Below, piece after piece: positions 46,230 to 61,200 of a stretch of DNA of 64,000 bases; positions within the stretch are counted from its first letter, which is position 1, and each line of letters begins with the position of its first letter. Under the pieces are notes generated by a model, which ran no database searches, was not told the origin of the DNA, and saw nothing but the letters and a program-made list of their open reading frames with translations. Location of the stretch: assembly GCA_023079485.1 (NCBI GenBank), contig CM041089.1, positions 15,781,660-15,845,659 on the forward strand. The letters run 5' to 3'. The translations under genes were made by a program, and so were the position numbers. The DNA comes from Archilochus colubris (taxonomy: Eukaryota > Chordata > Aves > Apodiformes > Trochilidae).

Positions 46230-49200
46230 CTAGGGGAAGAGAGGGAACGTGTGTTGTAAATTGAGCCATATTAAGCAATATTTAGAACCACAACATTCAG
46301 GATTTACACAGAGGATGAAGATTGTTGTTAACCTAGAGTGCATCAGTCTGAGAGAGGTCTTTGCAGAAAACTGCAGAGTAAGAAAAGATAATTTTACAAC
46401 AAAAACCACCACTTGTAGGACACTAAAAGAACTGGAATTTTTATTTGATAGGATGTCTGAAAGACTACAAAGGAGGTCACAATATGCTATATACACACAC
46501 ACTGTCTCTATAAAGGATCAGGCAACAGACTAGGATTTCTTATTCATATTCTTGAGAACTTCAGAAACTCATTAGGTTGATGCAGAATTGAAAAGTTTGA
46601 AGCTTTGCCTGTTTAAACCTGAAAGAAAAAAGAATCCCTTGTTTTATCAGTTCTGAATCACACAAGTCAACTGAGAGCTGTATTTTTTTTCTTCCATTTT
46701 GAGAGAGGAAACTCATTCTGCAGTGATTTCAGTCCCTTCTGTCACCCTTCAGTTAAAAGAAGAGGTGGTCAGCAAACAGCAGCCTTTTGCATACAAGGCA
46801 CTTAAACATAGTCCCAAATATCAGTACTTTTGACAAGTTATGGTTTTCCTTTCTTTGTGAATAGTTCCAAAACTTAATATACAACTGTCATTGCCTCTTT
46901 TCAGAGCAGTGTGTGATAGTACTGACCCATAAGAAACTCTTAAGTTGTGTATTTATGAGCTTGTCATAAAATCCACAGCATCTACAGAGGTGTTCTAGTC
47001 ACAAGTCTGCCAAGTACAGGTTTCTCTAATTTTGCTGCTATTAAGTTAATGCACAAATTACTTTGCTTTACAGCTATATTCTGGAAGTTGCCCAGCCTTG
47101 CAAGGTTTTAGTATTGCTTACTTGTGAAAATGCTCATCAGCATCATGCACAGTATCAGCTGGTTCCTCAGAAACTACCTCAGATGAAGCCAGGTCAGGAC
47201 TAGTTCAGGCAGCACAAAGGAAGAAAGGCAGTAGCAACAGAGACAGCAGGAGTTAGTAAAGACAGCTTAGAGCTTTGTTATTTCTTTTACCTCCTTCCAC
47301 AAAAATGGCACTGCTGAGTTTTTAATGCATGAGAAATTTATTAGCTGCCCTAGCTCAGTACACCTAGGAAGGTTTGAGGCATTAGGCAATGGTTTCCCCC
47401 ACTTCTCTCCCCCATCCCACCCTTCCCTGATTGCTAGGAACCAGCAATTCTTCCCAAAGACAAGAGACAGCTCAAAGTGTCCAGCAGCTTAGATTTATAC
47501 AGAAAGAAGTCCTCTTAGGTGTTCAATTGTGACAACAAAAAAGTTTTAGCTCAAAACCATTAATGTAGATGGATATTAACTACTACAAATGTGCACTTTG
47601 AAGCAGAGGCCTCATCAACCTTAGTGGCACTTACTACAGCTGCACAATCAGTTCTTAAAAACATACAAGTGTAGGCAAGAATATACAGGCACACAGAGAA
47701 TGACTTACCCAAGTAATGGTTTAGAAATAAAAGTGACAACATCACTAAAAAGAGGCAGGAAACTGTAAAAGGCAACTTCTCAGTAGCATTACAGAAGCAT
47801 TTAATCATCTACAGACAGACCAAGAGGCTGGACAATGCTGTGCTCTCTTCTGCAGAAAAAGAGAACTCTTAGCTCATGAAGCTGCTGGTATTGGGGGCTG
47901 TTTGGGTTTTCCTCTTTTTAAAAAGTTCTAACAAGCTTGTGTGGCTTCTTAAAGTCATGATTAAACACCAATCATTGCCTTCCGAGAGAAACACAGGATC
48001 AAGGCTTAAATCAACTGCAAACCTGAAACAATCAACTGTCTCATGTAACATTTTGATGGGAGCCTCAACAATCCAGGCACTTAGTGTCAAAAATGATGTC
48101 TTTTAGATTAAGATGCAATGCAAATGTGTCATAACACCATTCAAAATTTGGTCCTTGGTAACAGTAAAAGGTTCTTTGGCCAGTAAGGTCACAGATCTGT
48201 AAAGACATTGTGATCTAATGCTATTTATTTCCAAAATTCTAGCCAAATGACATTTGAGTGGAGCCACAGTGGCTTTTAGTATTAAAGGGATTAACACCAT
48301 GGTGCACCTACAGCTACACTTGGTAATATAATTAGGAACATACTTGAACCAAATCTCCTTTAGAAAAGGAAAAGCATTTGCTGGTTTTCTCCCCTTTTCA
48401 CACCTGTGTATTAGACAGCAGCAGAACAATTCAAGTTTATCTTGAAATCCTGAGAACAAGTATCTCTGGATGCAATCCCTCTCAGTGTTCCAGTCAGCTT
48501 GCCATAAGGGAAAAGACATAAGAATATTTTATGGAAATAAGGTAAGAATGGAAGTATCCGAATCGGGCCAGATAACCTCCAAATTCAAGATGGATTGAGA
48601 TGCAAAAGCAGTTTAGTTTAAAAAAGAAGAAAAACCATTATGAAAACTAGGCAATACTGTGTGGCTAATATCCTCAGGTCCACTAAACTCAGGTTTTTGA
48701 TGAGCAGATATTAAATCAAGACAGATCATCAAGAGTTCAAGAATATGTCTCTTGCTGCAAAGATACCACCCAGCAATCAATGCACTCTATCAGCTGGAAC
48801 AAAACCAAAAGTTATTTTCATCATTTTTTTCTTTTTTTTTTCCTCTAATCTTGTTTCAACAGACAATTCTTCAGCTTCCTCACACAGCGACTGAATTACC
48901 TTGCAAAGTTGTCATCAGACCCAGGAGCAAGTGGTGCAACAGCTGAAGCTGACTCAGTGAAGACATCCACCAGGAGGCTGTCACTGAAGGGTTGTGGGGG
49001 AGCTGCGTTGGGCAGAGGGGCAGCACCCAGCCCCAGCAGATCCGCAGAGGGAGAAGGAGTGGACTGGGGAAGAGAGAGACACTTGGGTGTTACACTGCAG
49101 CAAACCAAAGCTGCCTCTCCTGCACAGACACCTAGGTGTGGCAAAGTGCCTCTGCCCACCCCAAAAACAAGCTCTGAATGGACCTAAGAGGCTTCATGGG

Positions 49201-52200
49201 TGCAGTTCTATCACCCTGCATTCAGACTGAAGGTCATTCACAGGTGTGGTGGGTGCTGCTTTGCCCTTTTTTTTCCCCCTTCCCCTTTAAATAAAAAAAC
49301 CTCAAATTCATCTGCCCAGAATCTGCTTCTGCAAAAGACAGACAACAACCTTTTTTCCCCCCACCTCTCTTCTCCCCTCTGGTTGTGAGGGAGATTAAGT
49401 ACTGCAGGGAACAGAACTCAAATGTGTTGCTTTTCTTCCACAAAGAATCCACCAGGGAAGGTGGTGGCTTCTGCAGAGAACTCAATTACAACATCACAGC
49501 ATCTTTAAAAATTGACTGTCAGTTTAGTCCTGGGTTTTGGAAGCTTGGCAATCCTTAGAAATCATGTGAAACCCAACCAGCAAAAAAAGCAGAGCCTGGA
49601 GCTTGTTCAAGCTGCAGACACTAAAGATACAGGCAGAACCTTTAAATTTTATTTTTTTTTACCATCAAACAGAACAAAACAAGCAACCAGGACACAGAAT
49701 CGTGCAGCAGAAGCCTCATATGTGACCAAGTCATGTGCAAGAACAAAGCACAGCCTTCAAGAAAATGTTTATGTATTAGACATGAGCAGCCTACAATATG
49801 CCAGATAAGCTGAGGATGAGTCATGAGCTGCATTTGGATTGAGCCTGAGATGCTGTCTGTGTGTCAGTGAGTCATAGGATGCGTTTGGAGTGAGCCTTTG
49901 TCTGCCAACTCAAAGTTCTCACATACACCAAAGACAAAATTTGATGCAGCATAATGAAAAACTGCCTGGCAAAAAGTCTTCAGAAGCTGATCAGGAAAAA
50001 ATACTGAAAACAACGAGCTGGCCCTCCAGTCTGGGACATGTTCTTGGCATCTGTGCCAAGGTCACACCCACAACCTGGAGGAAGGAAACAGGTTTCATCC
50101 AGGGCTGCAACCCACACAGTGGAGCTCAGAGCACAACCCAGCTGGAGCTCCAGACACCTCAGGCCACTTGGCATGCAAAGAAAACATGGCAAATTTTCTG
50201 CTGGAAAGGTATTTCTGTCCCTGCAGAGATGTTGCATGTGTAACATCTGCTCTTAGATACTGCAGTGACCAAGAGTTAAGGGATTATGCTTTAACAAACT
50301 GGGCAGGGAGTGTGCTCCAACATTTCCTCCTCTCAGGTGATCTCCTGCTACATCTCAAATGTAATTACAAATTGTGCTAAACACTCAAACCAGAAACAAG
50401 GATCACATTATGAGAAGAATCTGTCCTGACAGCTTTAACTGATAATGAAATGGTAGTTTCTGGTCAGAAGAAACAAGGCTGTAGGGCCTTGTCTACCATA
50501 ACTGAACTTGAACAGCACTGTCAAATAAAGAGTAACAACATTATGTTGATTTAAGGACATCTGTGTTAAGTCAAGCATTGTCCACTTCTAGTAAAAACAA
50601 TGATGACCTGAAACAAGATGAGAAATATCAACCACATTAGACAAAGCAGAATACCAGCTGACACATTTACATCCAAGTTACTCCTTTAAATGTTATTTTT
50701 ATCACCTCACCTTCAGTGAAATTTCAGCAGCAAGGAAATTCCCATTTTTAAGTTTACAGCAATATGTCTTGGAAGTAATAATGTAAATGGGATTTATCTT
50801 TTTTCAGGCTGCAGACAGTTTTTCTGCTTTTACATAAGACTTCCAAGAGAAAACTGCACCCCCAAGCATGCAGTGGGACAGAAGGTAGATGTATGTTCCC
50901 CGCTACTCTATAGCCACAGTCTGAAAATTGAGATGAGATGTTTTAATACTCTAAAAAGCCACTTTTTTCCTTTTCTCACTTGCATGCCATCTGAATTAGT
51001 GAAATAGCACCTCTTAAACTTACAACTCTGCTGCGATCGAGGGAGGGGGGCTCAGCACTTCCATTCACATCAGAGCACCTCTCCTTCTTTATCTCTTCCA
51101 GGTCAGTAACTGTGCCTGGACCTTTCTTCTTCTTCAGTTTAGCCAAAATAGAAGATTCCCTCTCTGGAAAGGGAGGCATTTCTTCCAGCACTGTAGCCTT
51201 ATCACAGAATAAAAAAAAAAAAAAGTGTTTAGTTAGACTTAGGAGCTGGTTTGTTTGGCTTTCTCTTTGAGTTTTCAGAAAGATAAACCCTCATAGACTG
51301 CATGAGGCAAAAGCAGAAATAATTATCCACTCAGAACCTACCATGCAGCTCATTCTGTAGTGATTAGATTAGACTGACTTTTAAAAAAATTATTACAAAT
51401 TTTCTCAAGGATTCACAAAGCAGCTGTTGAAGAGAACAGAAGCATACTGCTGCTCTGGTACAATGATATTAAATTAAACAACAACAAAAAATACCTACAC
51501 ACACAAAAAAAACCCCAAACAAACCCAAAACCACAACAACCAACCAATAAACCCAAAAGTAGAACATAAAAGACCCTAATGGTCAAGCAGACCTAGACTG
51601 TAACCACAGAAGATGCCCTGAGCCAGACCTAAGTATTTATCAGCTGTCAAGACTAAGGGTGGCTCCAGAGCTAGACCTGAGAGCATTAGGTTAGAACACT
51701 GTTAATTTCTACAGACAAAAACTTAAAAATCACAGTTAAGCTTCCTGCCCACCATCAAGTCAGTCCTCAATACACAGCACTGGTCTTCTGGGGTCTGGAT
51801 ACTGTAGGATCTAGTACTATATGCCAGCTTGCACTGGCTTCCCAGCTCCAGATGAGCAAGTTTTATTGTCCCACTGCAGCAGTAACAACTTTGATTTTAG
51901 TTCTCACTAAGTCAGCTGAATCAGGCAGCCCAAAAGAATAAATGCCCACATTGAAGATCCTTAATCCTGCACCACCATCTCTGAGCAGTCGGGTAAGGTC
52001 CAGCAGAGCTCATTTGCTGACAGAAGCCAGAGATGAAGCATTTCTGCATAATAAAGGATAATCTTTATACCTACCAATATATCAGTGCTGGCAATGGTAC
52101 TGAGCCTCAGATACTCAACAGCTCTCTGTTGCAGCTCAACATCAGCGTTCTTGAGCTGACTGTCGCTGCGCAGGACATCCTGAATTGTGGTTTTGATTTC

Positions 52201-55200
52201 TGGAAACAGGTTCACAAACTTGATGTAGGTGGAAAGAAGCAGAGCTCGGGTAGGAACACTACATAGATGAAACTTGGAATGTAGCAAGTTGAACTGGATG
52301 AGGGGACTTAAAAGATGGGAAGAAAAATAATTTGTTCAGTTTCAGTAGACATGGTAATCCTTCATTAATAATTCTTCACCAGTAAGAGCTGAATCATTTG
52401 TTCACTGGCCTTTAGTGAATATTAAACAGACACTACATTCTTTACAGAAAATGTTACTACTTCAATTCAGTATTTCAGACAGTGTTTTACCTGGATCTTG
52501 GATCACCTGCTATCAGATTTCCAAATTCTCCCAAGATGTAGCCACCTACTTTTACAAGATTCTCATGGCATGCTGGAGCTTGAAGGGCCTGTAAGAACAT
52601 ATTAATGTTATTGACCTGTAGTACATTAAAAATAAAAAACCAAACATTTCCATGTCTGGTTTCTTTGTTTTATTTCCTGTTGGGGCAGACCACAGATGTA
52701 GGCACTCCAGAGCACTCATGAGGAAAGCATGCTGGGTGCTCTGACTTCATACAAGTACAGCTACCAAAAGTACAACTTGCTGAAGGCCCATCCAGCAGCA
52801 CTGTGGTTCTGAGGACTGACACAACTGCCTACATTCTCCTTTACATTCAAACCTTGCAAGAATGTGCTGAAGCTGTCCCAGATAAAAATTCTGTCTTTGA
52901 GTATGAAGAAACTCACAGCATCATCTCATCGAATCATCTTCATCAGGAAAGGAAATTAAAAAAAATGCTCATATGAAGAATCCAAAAAGTCAGCACCAAG
53001 GCCAGACATTTGACAGTGTTCTCTTTTAACAGTTCAAATTCCAATTTAAAAATTCAATCTGAAAACTTTAATTCCATGAAAATCTATAATGCCAGTTTTC
53101 TAGAAAGGTTCAGCACTTCTTTGTTCAAATATTCAGGATATTCTTACTCTCTTCTAACATGGGGAGATGCACACTCCTGCTAGATCACATGGTGCTTACT
53201 TAGTTCCTACTTCATTTTGAAAGGAATTGAATACAGTTCTTCTCACCTCAAAAACAGTCTTTGCTGCATACCCCTGGACATCATCCCTGTTGATGACAAT
53301 CTGGATAACTCTGTACCACACCTCTTCACTGACGTAGTCACCAGCAATGCGAATCAGATTCAGGATTGTGTCCACATACCAGGTGTAATCAACTGCATAC
53401 TTCTCAGCTAAAATTGCAACCTTCAGAACCTGGACACAGACAAGAGAATGAAGAAGCTTGACTACCTTCTACCACAAGCTGTGTATCAAGATTCACTTGT
53501 GTATATACCCAGCACCAGCCCATGAGAGCCCAGAATCCTGTTCCAGATGTGTCATCCTGCTCACTTGCTCCCACAGCCAAGGGGGAAGCTGAACACTGAA
53601 ATTCTGTGCCAGAACACACCAGTTCCCAGGTACACAATGCTGCCCCCATAATGCATGCAAGGATGTTGTATTTGTGGATTTTCAGCTGTGCACACCTAGG
53701 CAATCAAGAACAAGAAACTGGAGACCCCTTAAAAAAAAACCAACAAACAACCCACCAAGAAAAAACAATCACTGGTAATTCAAGCTATCAGAAACAGACC
53801 AGCTCTCTTTTTCAGGTCATACCCATACCAGTGTTAGATGTGCCAACCAAGAACAAGACACTGCTGGACTTGCTATTCCCAAACCTGCTAAAACCTGCTC
53901 TGTAATTCCTCAGCTAGTGGTAGCCTTGGCTATCATAGCACTGTGGGGTGTGGGATCTGGCTGAGCACACTGAAGGTTAGCACTAGGACAAGGGCTTTAG
54001 ATATTAGGAGAGAAAGCTTCAGCTCACTCAAAACTCATCTGGATAAACTCAGACAGAATAAATGAGATAAGAGTGTTGGGAGTTTTTCAAGAGTGTTCTC
54101 CTGAAAGCAGAAAACCAGTTCACCTCCTTTCAACACAAGGTTAGTAGGTGGAGCAAAAGACCATCTTGGCTTAACTGCAAGCTTCTGAGTCCTCTCAAAA
54201 CCAAAAAGGCAGTTTATCAGAGATGGAAAAGTAGACAAATACCTGTTGGAAACTAGAAGGGCACTTCCCAGAGCATGCAGAGATGCAGTTCAATAAGCAT
54301 AATCTGAATTGAAATGCCCAAGATGTCAAAAAGGGTTGAAAATCCTGACTGATGCAAGCACAGAGCTGCCATCATTGAAGAGTTTGCATGCAAACTATTA
54401 CAGGAGTCTGACAGATCAATGGACTCAGATGTTACCCACCTAAGGATGGCATCATTACAAGAATGCTACTGTCACCTCCATCTCCAAGAAGGGCTTGAAG
54501 CAGGATCCAGGAAATTATAGTCCTATCAGGCCTTCTTCAGTCCCTGGGAGAGCCATGGAATGAATCCTCCTGGGGGCTCTTACAAGTCAAATGAAGCACA
54601 TGATGAGGAAAAGCCAGCAGAGATTTATCAAGGGCTGCTCATGCCTGACAAACCTGATCCAAGTAACCTGCTTGATTTATACAGGGAGAGCAGAGCACAC
54701 TAACTGCCTGGATTTCCTCAAGGCTTTGTATTTATATATTTCCCAACCTTCCCCTAAAGAACCTGACCCATTAGTCTAGACAAGTGGTCAGTGTGGTGGA
54801 TGGGCAACTGACTGCCATGCAGCACCCAGAGGATGGGAAAAAGCTCTTTTTCCAAGTGGCATTCTGGTGGGGTCCCCCCAGCCATTGATACTGGACCCAA
54901 CACTGTTAATATTGTCATAAATTATATGGATGATGGTATCAAGTGTCCCCTGATGAAGTTTGCAGATGACACCATGTTGTGTGGGGAAGTAAAAGGAGAG
55001 CCACAGTCCAGGAGGACCTGGACAGGCTGGAAGAGTGGGCTACAACAAGAACCTTATGAAGTTCAACAAGGACAAGTGGAAGGTCCTGCACCTGGGAAAA
55101 TAGAACCCAGGAGTGCAGCACAGAGTGGGATCTACCTGCTCTGAGAGCAACCCTGAGGAAAGGGACCTGGTGGGACATCAAGCTGAGTGAGTGAACCATG

Positions 55201-58200
55201 TACTGCAGCAGCAATGAAAGCCAACAGGAGGCTGGGCTGTATCACCAGTGGAGATGAAGAAATTATCCTACCCTACTCACTGGTGGTCAGGCCACACCTG
55301 GAACAGGGAGCCCAGTTTTTATCCCCACTGTACAAAAAAAATGTGGACAGGCTGAAAAGGATCCAGAGAAAGGCCACTGAGATGATCAAAGGACTGGGAA
55401 GACTTCCATATGAGGACAGGTTGAGAGAATCTGGTTTGTTCTGCCTTGAGAAAAGAAGGGTTAGAGGAGACCTTATCACCATGTTCCAGTATTTAAAGAA
55501 GATGGACACCCCCTTTTTACAAGGAGTTACATGGAAAAGATGAGGGGTAATAGGTACAAAGTTACTCAGAGGGAGATTCTGATTAGACACAAGAAGAAAT
55601 TTTTTTCACAATGAGAACAGTCAACCACTGGAATCATCTCCCAGGGAAGTGGTGGGTACCCCAACACTGGACACTTCTATTCAGAGGTAGTTCAACCAAC
55701 ACTATGTTAACCTCTCTGATCAAGAAACATTAACACCAGACTAAGCTACATAATTACACTAAGTACAGATTTTGGCTACTGTTCCAGGGAAGTTGTTAAA
55801 TGAGCATTTAAACTCCTGTATTTTTCCTCCCCCTAGGAAGGAGATGGAGATCTCTTTCAGCTGATTATAAAGTATTATTTTGGGCAATCCTTAGAGTGAA
55901 TCAAAGCACTGTAGTTCTACCTACAAATAAGTATTTACCACATTAATTCATGAAGCTATGTAACAGCTGACTACAGCAGACAAAAGCCTCAGATGTAGAG
56001 CCTGGATTTGCTCAAGCACTGATAAAATTCTCTTCACTTTCTATATGCAATCCACTGAGACCAAAATGAGGTTTTAAAATTCCAAGTTCCCAAGGGGTTT
56101 CCCCCCACCCCCCATTAGTTTAACCTAAATGAAGAACACTCTTTGCTTTTAGACCACAAACTTAAAAGGGTTGTAATTTGTGGGGTTTTTTCTAAAATCA
56201 CCATGAAAAAGACTATCACAGAGTGGCATATGCTCTATCACAGGATCCCAATCAAGAAATGATAAAACCAGTGCCAAAGCCAGCTGTGAAAAAAATTAAG
56301 GAAACACAAATATCTCACAATTTCTTCTCTAATGGAATAATCAGCAGTCTCCAAGTAATTCAGCATTTCAGCCACAATCTGCTGGGCATTGCTTCTGTCA
56401 CACATGGCATACAGGAGATCCACAGCTCTCTGCCTCACACTCACGTCCCTCTCAGTCTGCAAAAGGGCACATGGCAGAAGGTCAGGATGATTTATTCATT
56501 TTTGGACAGCATAACCAACTTACTGAAGAGATGGAATTCACTATTAATCCATAGGCAAACTTTAAATAAATGCTTTTTCATAATATGTCAGATGCAGAAT
56601 TAACACAGATTTACCCTTCACATAAACTCCGAAGTTTCTCAGTTTATTTGCATTTTCAGTCACCAGACAGGTCACTGGAGACTCTGACAGTTTCCTCTTT
56701 TTAGATACTGCTACCAAACTTCAAATTGTCAGCTTTTGTTCCTGTAGGATGCATATTCAAATCTGTGCAAATCTGTGCCAAAAGGACGGGTGAGTTTGCA
56801 CAGAGCACTCCACAGTTACCCTAAAGGAGGGTAAATGAGTTTGTGGTCTGCTGTGCACTCAGCCACAGATGTCCTAATAACTAGCTGAAATTGTCCAACT
56901 GTCATCAGGCAATTATAGTGTCTGATACCAGCAAGACAGGAATAAAAGTATTCCCATCATTCTCTCTTTTGAAACTCCATGTTTTGGAAGAATTATTCAT
57001 CTACAGTCTACAGCTTGAGGAGACACTGAAGCGTTACAGAGGCTACAGCTACAAGCACCAGGTTGACAAATAAGCTGCAGAAACCAGCTGGTGCTAACCT
57101 CCTGCAAGATTCTGCAGGATTAATTAAAAAACAAAACAAAGTAGACTTCTGAGAATCATATTCTAGGACCAAACGAGTTACCAGCTTAACCGGGGACCGG
57201 GGGCTTGGGGAAGAGGGCATTGAGGCAGGGTAGGAGACAACACTGAAAACAGACTGCACACTTAAAATATTTACCTTCAAGGCATTGATAACTGTTTCTA
57301 TGTGTGTTTTCACAGCCTCATGTGAGAACTCAGAGCTGGCAAGCGTGCACATGCTTTCCAGTGCCAGGTAACGCAAATTAGTTTCTCGGTGCTGCAAGAA
57401 CTGACCTAGCTGGTTACAGGCACGGACTAGGAGGTTTGGCTCACTGCACAGAACAGGAGAGAAAGTGAAAGGGTTAAAAGTAGCAGGTTTGAGGATATCC
57501 AATACAGAATACTGCATCTGCAGTGGAAATTTCTTAAAATGCCTCAAAGTGTCTGCTGGAATGCTCTGCTGGTGAAGTGAAAGTTCAGACACTGTGAACA
57601 CAATCTCCCTTGGATTAGACTGGTGGTGTCAACACAAAACACCCCAAAGAAGCAGCAAGAAACAAAGCAATTAAACAAAAATTGCTGACAGCAACACAGT
57701 TCATTAATACGGGTCAATTTCATTGCTGTGGTTGTGTTCCAATCTACTAAGCAACTTCATCCTCTATTCTCTCCTCCCTTTCCCCCCCCAGTAAAATCCC
57801 ATTTATTAAGACAAGTCACAGCTTTTCACTTAAAAAAGATCTTCTGGTAACAGAAGTGTTCTCACAGCTCACCTGTCATGATGTATAATTAAGCTTATTG
57901 CTTCAAACAGCACAGCATTCTTTGCATTTGAGTGTTGCACTTTTTTTGACTTTGGTGGCTCCTGTGCTTTGTTCAGAATAGTTTCCAGGCATTCTGTGAG
58001 ACGGCCACGTACCGCAGGGTCTTCTGGAGAACAACAAGCTGTTGGACAACTTCACTTTGCTCAACACCCTAACCCCTACCTTAGGCCTCCCACCTTGCTC
58101 AATCTGAATAACTCAAGTATTCTGACACATTAAAAACAGCTCACCATCCCCCCACACACACACATACACCTGGCAAAAGAATTCCAAGCCACAGATCTAT

Positions 58201-61200
58201 TCGGATAAGAACAAGAGCCAAACATGTTCCACACTATAATGCACCTCGAGGCCTTAGTAACAGTACACAATGTTTACACACCAGTTACAGCTACCAATTA
58301 AGATGCACACCACTGGTTAGAGTAACACTTTGTTCTAAGCTACATGGCCTTCTGAATTACGTTGTATAATTTTTCCAGTTGGCAACACTCAACAGTACAG
58401 ACTTCAGTCCCCTTGCCTTGAGACATTGTGCTTGCACTCCAGCTTTTGGTACCACCACAGCACTGCAGCTCTTTGGAGTCACACTGCAACAAGAGATGAC
58501 CACTGAGCAGTGATTTGTGCATTACCTGGAGGTGGATAGCACTGTAACAGTCTCAGAAGCTTCACAGACAACCAAGGAGCAGGAACAAAGTAGTATGTAT
58601 AGTCCTGAAGATCTGTTGATGCTGAAGTTACGATCTGTAAAATAAGCAGGCAGCATGTCAGCAACTGAAGGGATATGCAACCATGAGAAGGACCCAGAGA
58701 ACACTGCAGGTCCCCTTTGACACAGGATTACTATCACTAGCAATGTTTAATTCAGTAGGTTAATTATGTGAAGCTGTCAAACTGTGAGTACACCATCAGA
58801 TTTTTTAATAATAGAAATTAAATCGTTCAGAAGGCCAGGAAGTCTTCATGAAAGCACACTTGCTTTTCTTAAGAATGAAGATGACCATCTTGTAACACCT
58901 AAATATTTTATTAGAACCTTGGCTAGTTGACCCCCACACCCAGTTACAGAATATCAAATGCCTGCCATTATTAACCCATCAGCAGCTCAACAGGGGAATA
59001 TAAAGAACACTGATCTTGTAAGAAGCAGAGGGATAAAAGCCAGGCTGTATTTTTGAGGGTTCTGTGCAGAAATTTGCAGAATCAGTCTCTGATCCAACTA
59101 CTGCTGGGTGTTACAGTTACATAAAATGAGGACTGAAAACTCATGAGGATCCTTTCCAATCCAAGTAGCTGAGAGGAAGAAATCTTTTCGATACCCAGAT
59201 GTGGTGAAGAGCAAGGATTACACCAAGGATGTCTGGGCAAGCTAATTCAGTCTTCTGCCCTGGTAAGCAACAAGTGCTACAAGAGATTAGCTGAAGCAGC
59301 TACATGAAATGCCACTGAATCATCTTCATTTTTAATGGTACATTAAACTCATCTGACCTAGAAAGCAACAATATGCTAACCTGGCCTAGAAGGCTGAGTA
59401 AATTAAGCAATAGTGAAGTATTATCAGAGCTAACACTGGACTCACTCTGCTTAGTCTAGACACAGCCAAGGAGACTGAAGTTTTAAACTCTTCTGGGTTC
59501 TTCTGTGCCAAAGTGGTGATCAGGCTTGTAGCTGCAGTAACCACACCCTACAAAAAAACCACAACAATGCAATACAGTCAATTTTGTCACAATTTAAGAT
59601 GCTGCCCTTTAACACCTTGCATGCCAAGTGTTTTTTAATATACAAAACCAATTAAGTTTATCCCCATGAAAAGCCCTACATCAAAAGGCCCTGCATTTTG
59701 CTAGCAGCTGGACTAACTGCACATCTTCAAAATTCAACATGACACTGCCATGCTTGCAGAGCATTTCATGCTATTTTTGTATTAGCTTTCTCTCATGTTT
59801 GGATAGTACATCTAAAAATAACAGAGCTGAAGCAAAATATAGGCTGGATGCAAATTACCTTATTACACCAGAGAAGCATGAGAAGGATAAATAGGATGCA
59901 GCAGATTATCCTGGAAATTTTTCTGACAACCCAACATGGAGAGAAGGCTTTGTGTAACACAAATGTTTGATATCACTGCAGACTAAACCATTCCTTACTG
60001 CTGAAGCACAGGTCTTTATAGCCTTACTTTCATGAAGCAACTAGACAGGGGGAAAGTAGTCTCTTCCATATAGAAGATTAGTTTTTTCTCAACTAGCAAG
60101 ATAAGAATGGCCAAATGGACACCCCAGGACTAGAATCCAAGCACTGATAAAGGAGGTTATGAACTTCTAGTGCAGGTCTAACCCTAAACGTCCCAAGAAA
60201 ATTAGTATTATACCTCAGCAAAACAATTTAGGATCACAAGGCACATGATTAATTTCTTTGTAGCCATTGCAAAAGAACCTGTGCATGACATTCTTATATC
60301 TCCAAGAAAAAGCTAAACAAACCTTTAACTAATATATATACAGCAACTAAAAAAAGGCAACAGCTCATCCCATTTCTTTCCTCAAGCCTGAAAAATCAGC
60401 AAGCCATTTGCTTGAAAGACTTGAGAAGAAATAAATGATCAGTGTCTGTAAGAGTGGAAGTGAGATTCTCTCTACAGAGCAGGCCCAAGAAGCCCAGTGA
60501 AGCTGATTTACCAAGTGCTGGTCATTGAGGAGATGCACCACTCTAGATGTCCAGTCTCCCATGGGGACAAGGTCAGGAGAAGTTCTATATAAACGCAGCA
60601 AGCACAAGGCAGCACTCTGCTTCACACTGTCCATAGTATCACTGCAGGACAAACATGGATTTAAAACACAGTGGTTAGGTGACAGCAATACCTACAGGCC
60701 AACAATATGCTAATTTGTACCCTGACTCAGCATCCCTGAACCAGCAGGATCACAGAATTCTTTTAGTCAGAAAAAAACTTTAAGATCATCAAGTCTAAGT
60801 GCAAACCTAACACTGCCAAGTACACCACTAAATGATGGCCCCAGGTACACCACATTTACATCTTTTAAACACCTCCAGGGATGGTGACTCAACAACCTCC
60901 CTGGGCAGCCTGTGCCAGTGCCTGACAACCTTTTCAGTGAAGAAAGGTTTCCTAATAACCAATCTAACCTCCCCTGGCACAACTTGAGGCCGTTTCTTCT
61001 TGTCCTATTGCTTGTTACTTGGGAGAAGACACTAACACCCACCCCACTACATCCTTTCAGGCAGTTGTAGGAGTGATAAGGTCTGAGACTTCCTTTCTCC
61101 AGAGTAAACCCCAATTCCCTCAGCCTCTCCTCACAGGACTTGTTCTCTGGACCCTTCACCAGCTTGTTGTCCTCCTTTTACCATGCTCCAGCACCAAAAT

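Noticed and set aside
51190..51197. Later AG acceptor (CTACAG) for the AP2A2 hinge exon
   Set aside because: It would leave a phase mismatch with exon 52075 and remove the conserved ATV before LEEMPPFPE. The acceptor at 51198 closes the frame exactly.
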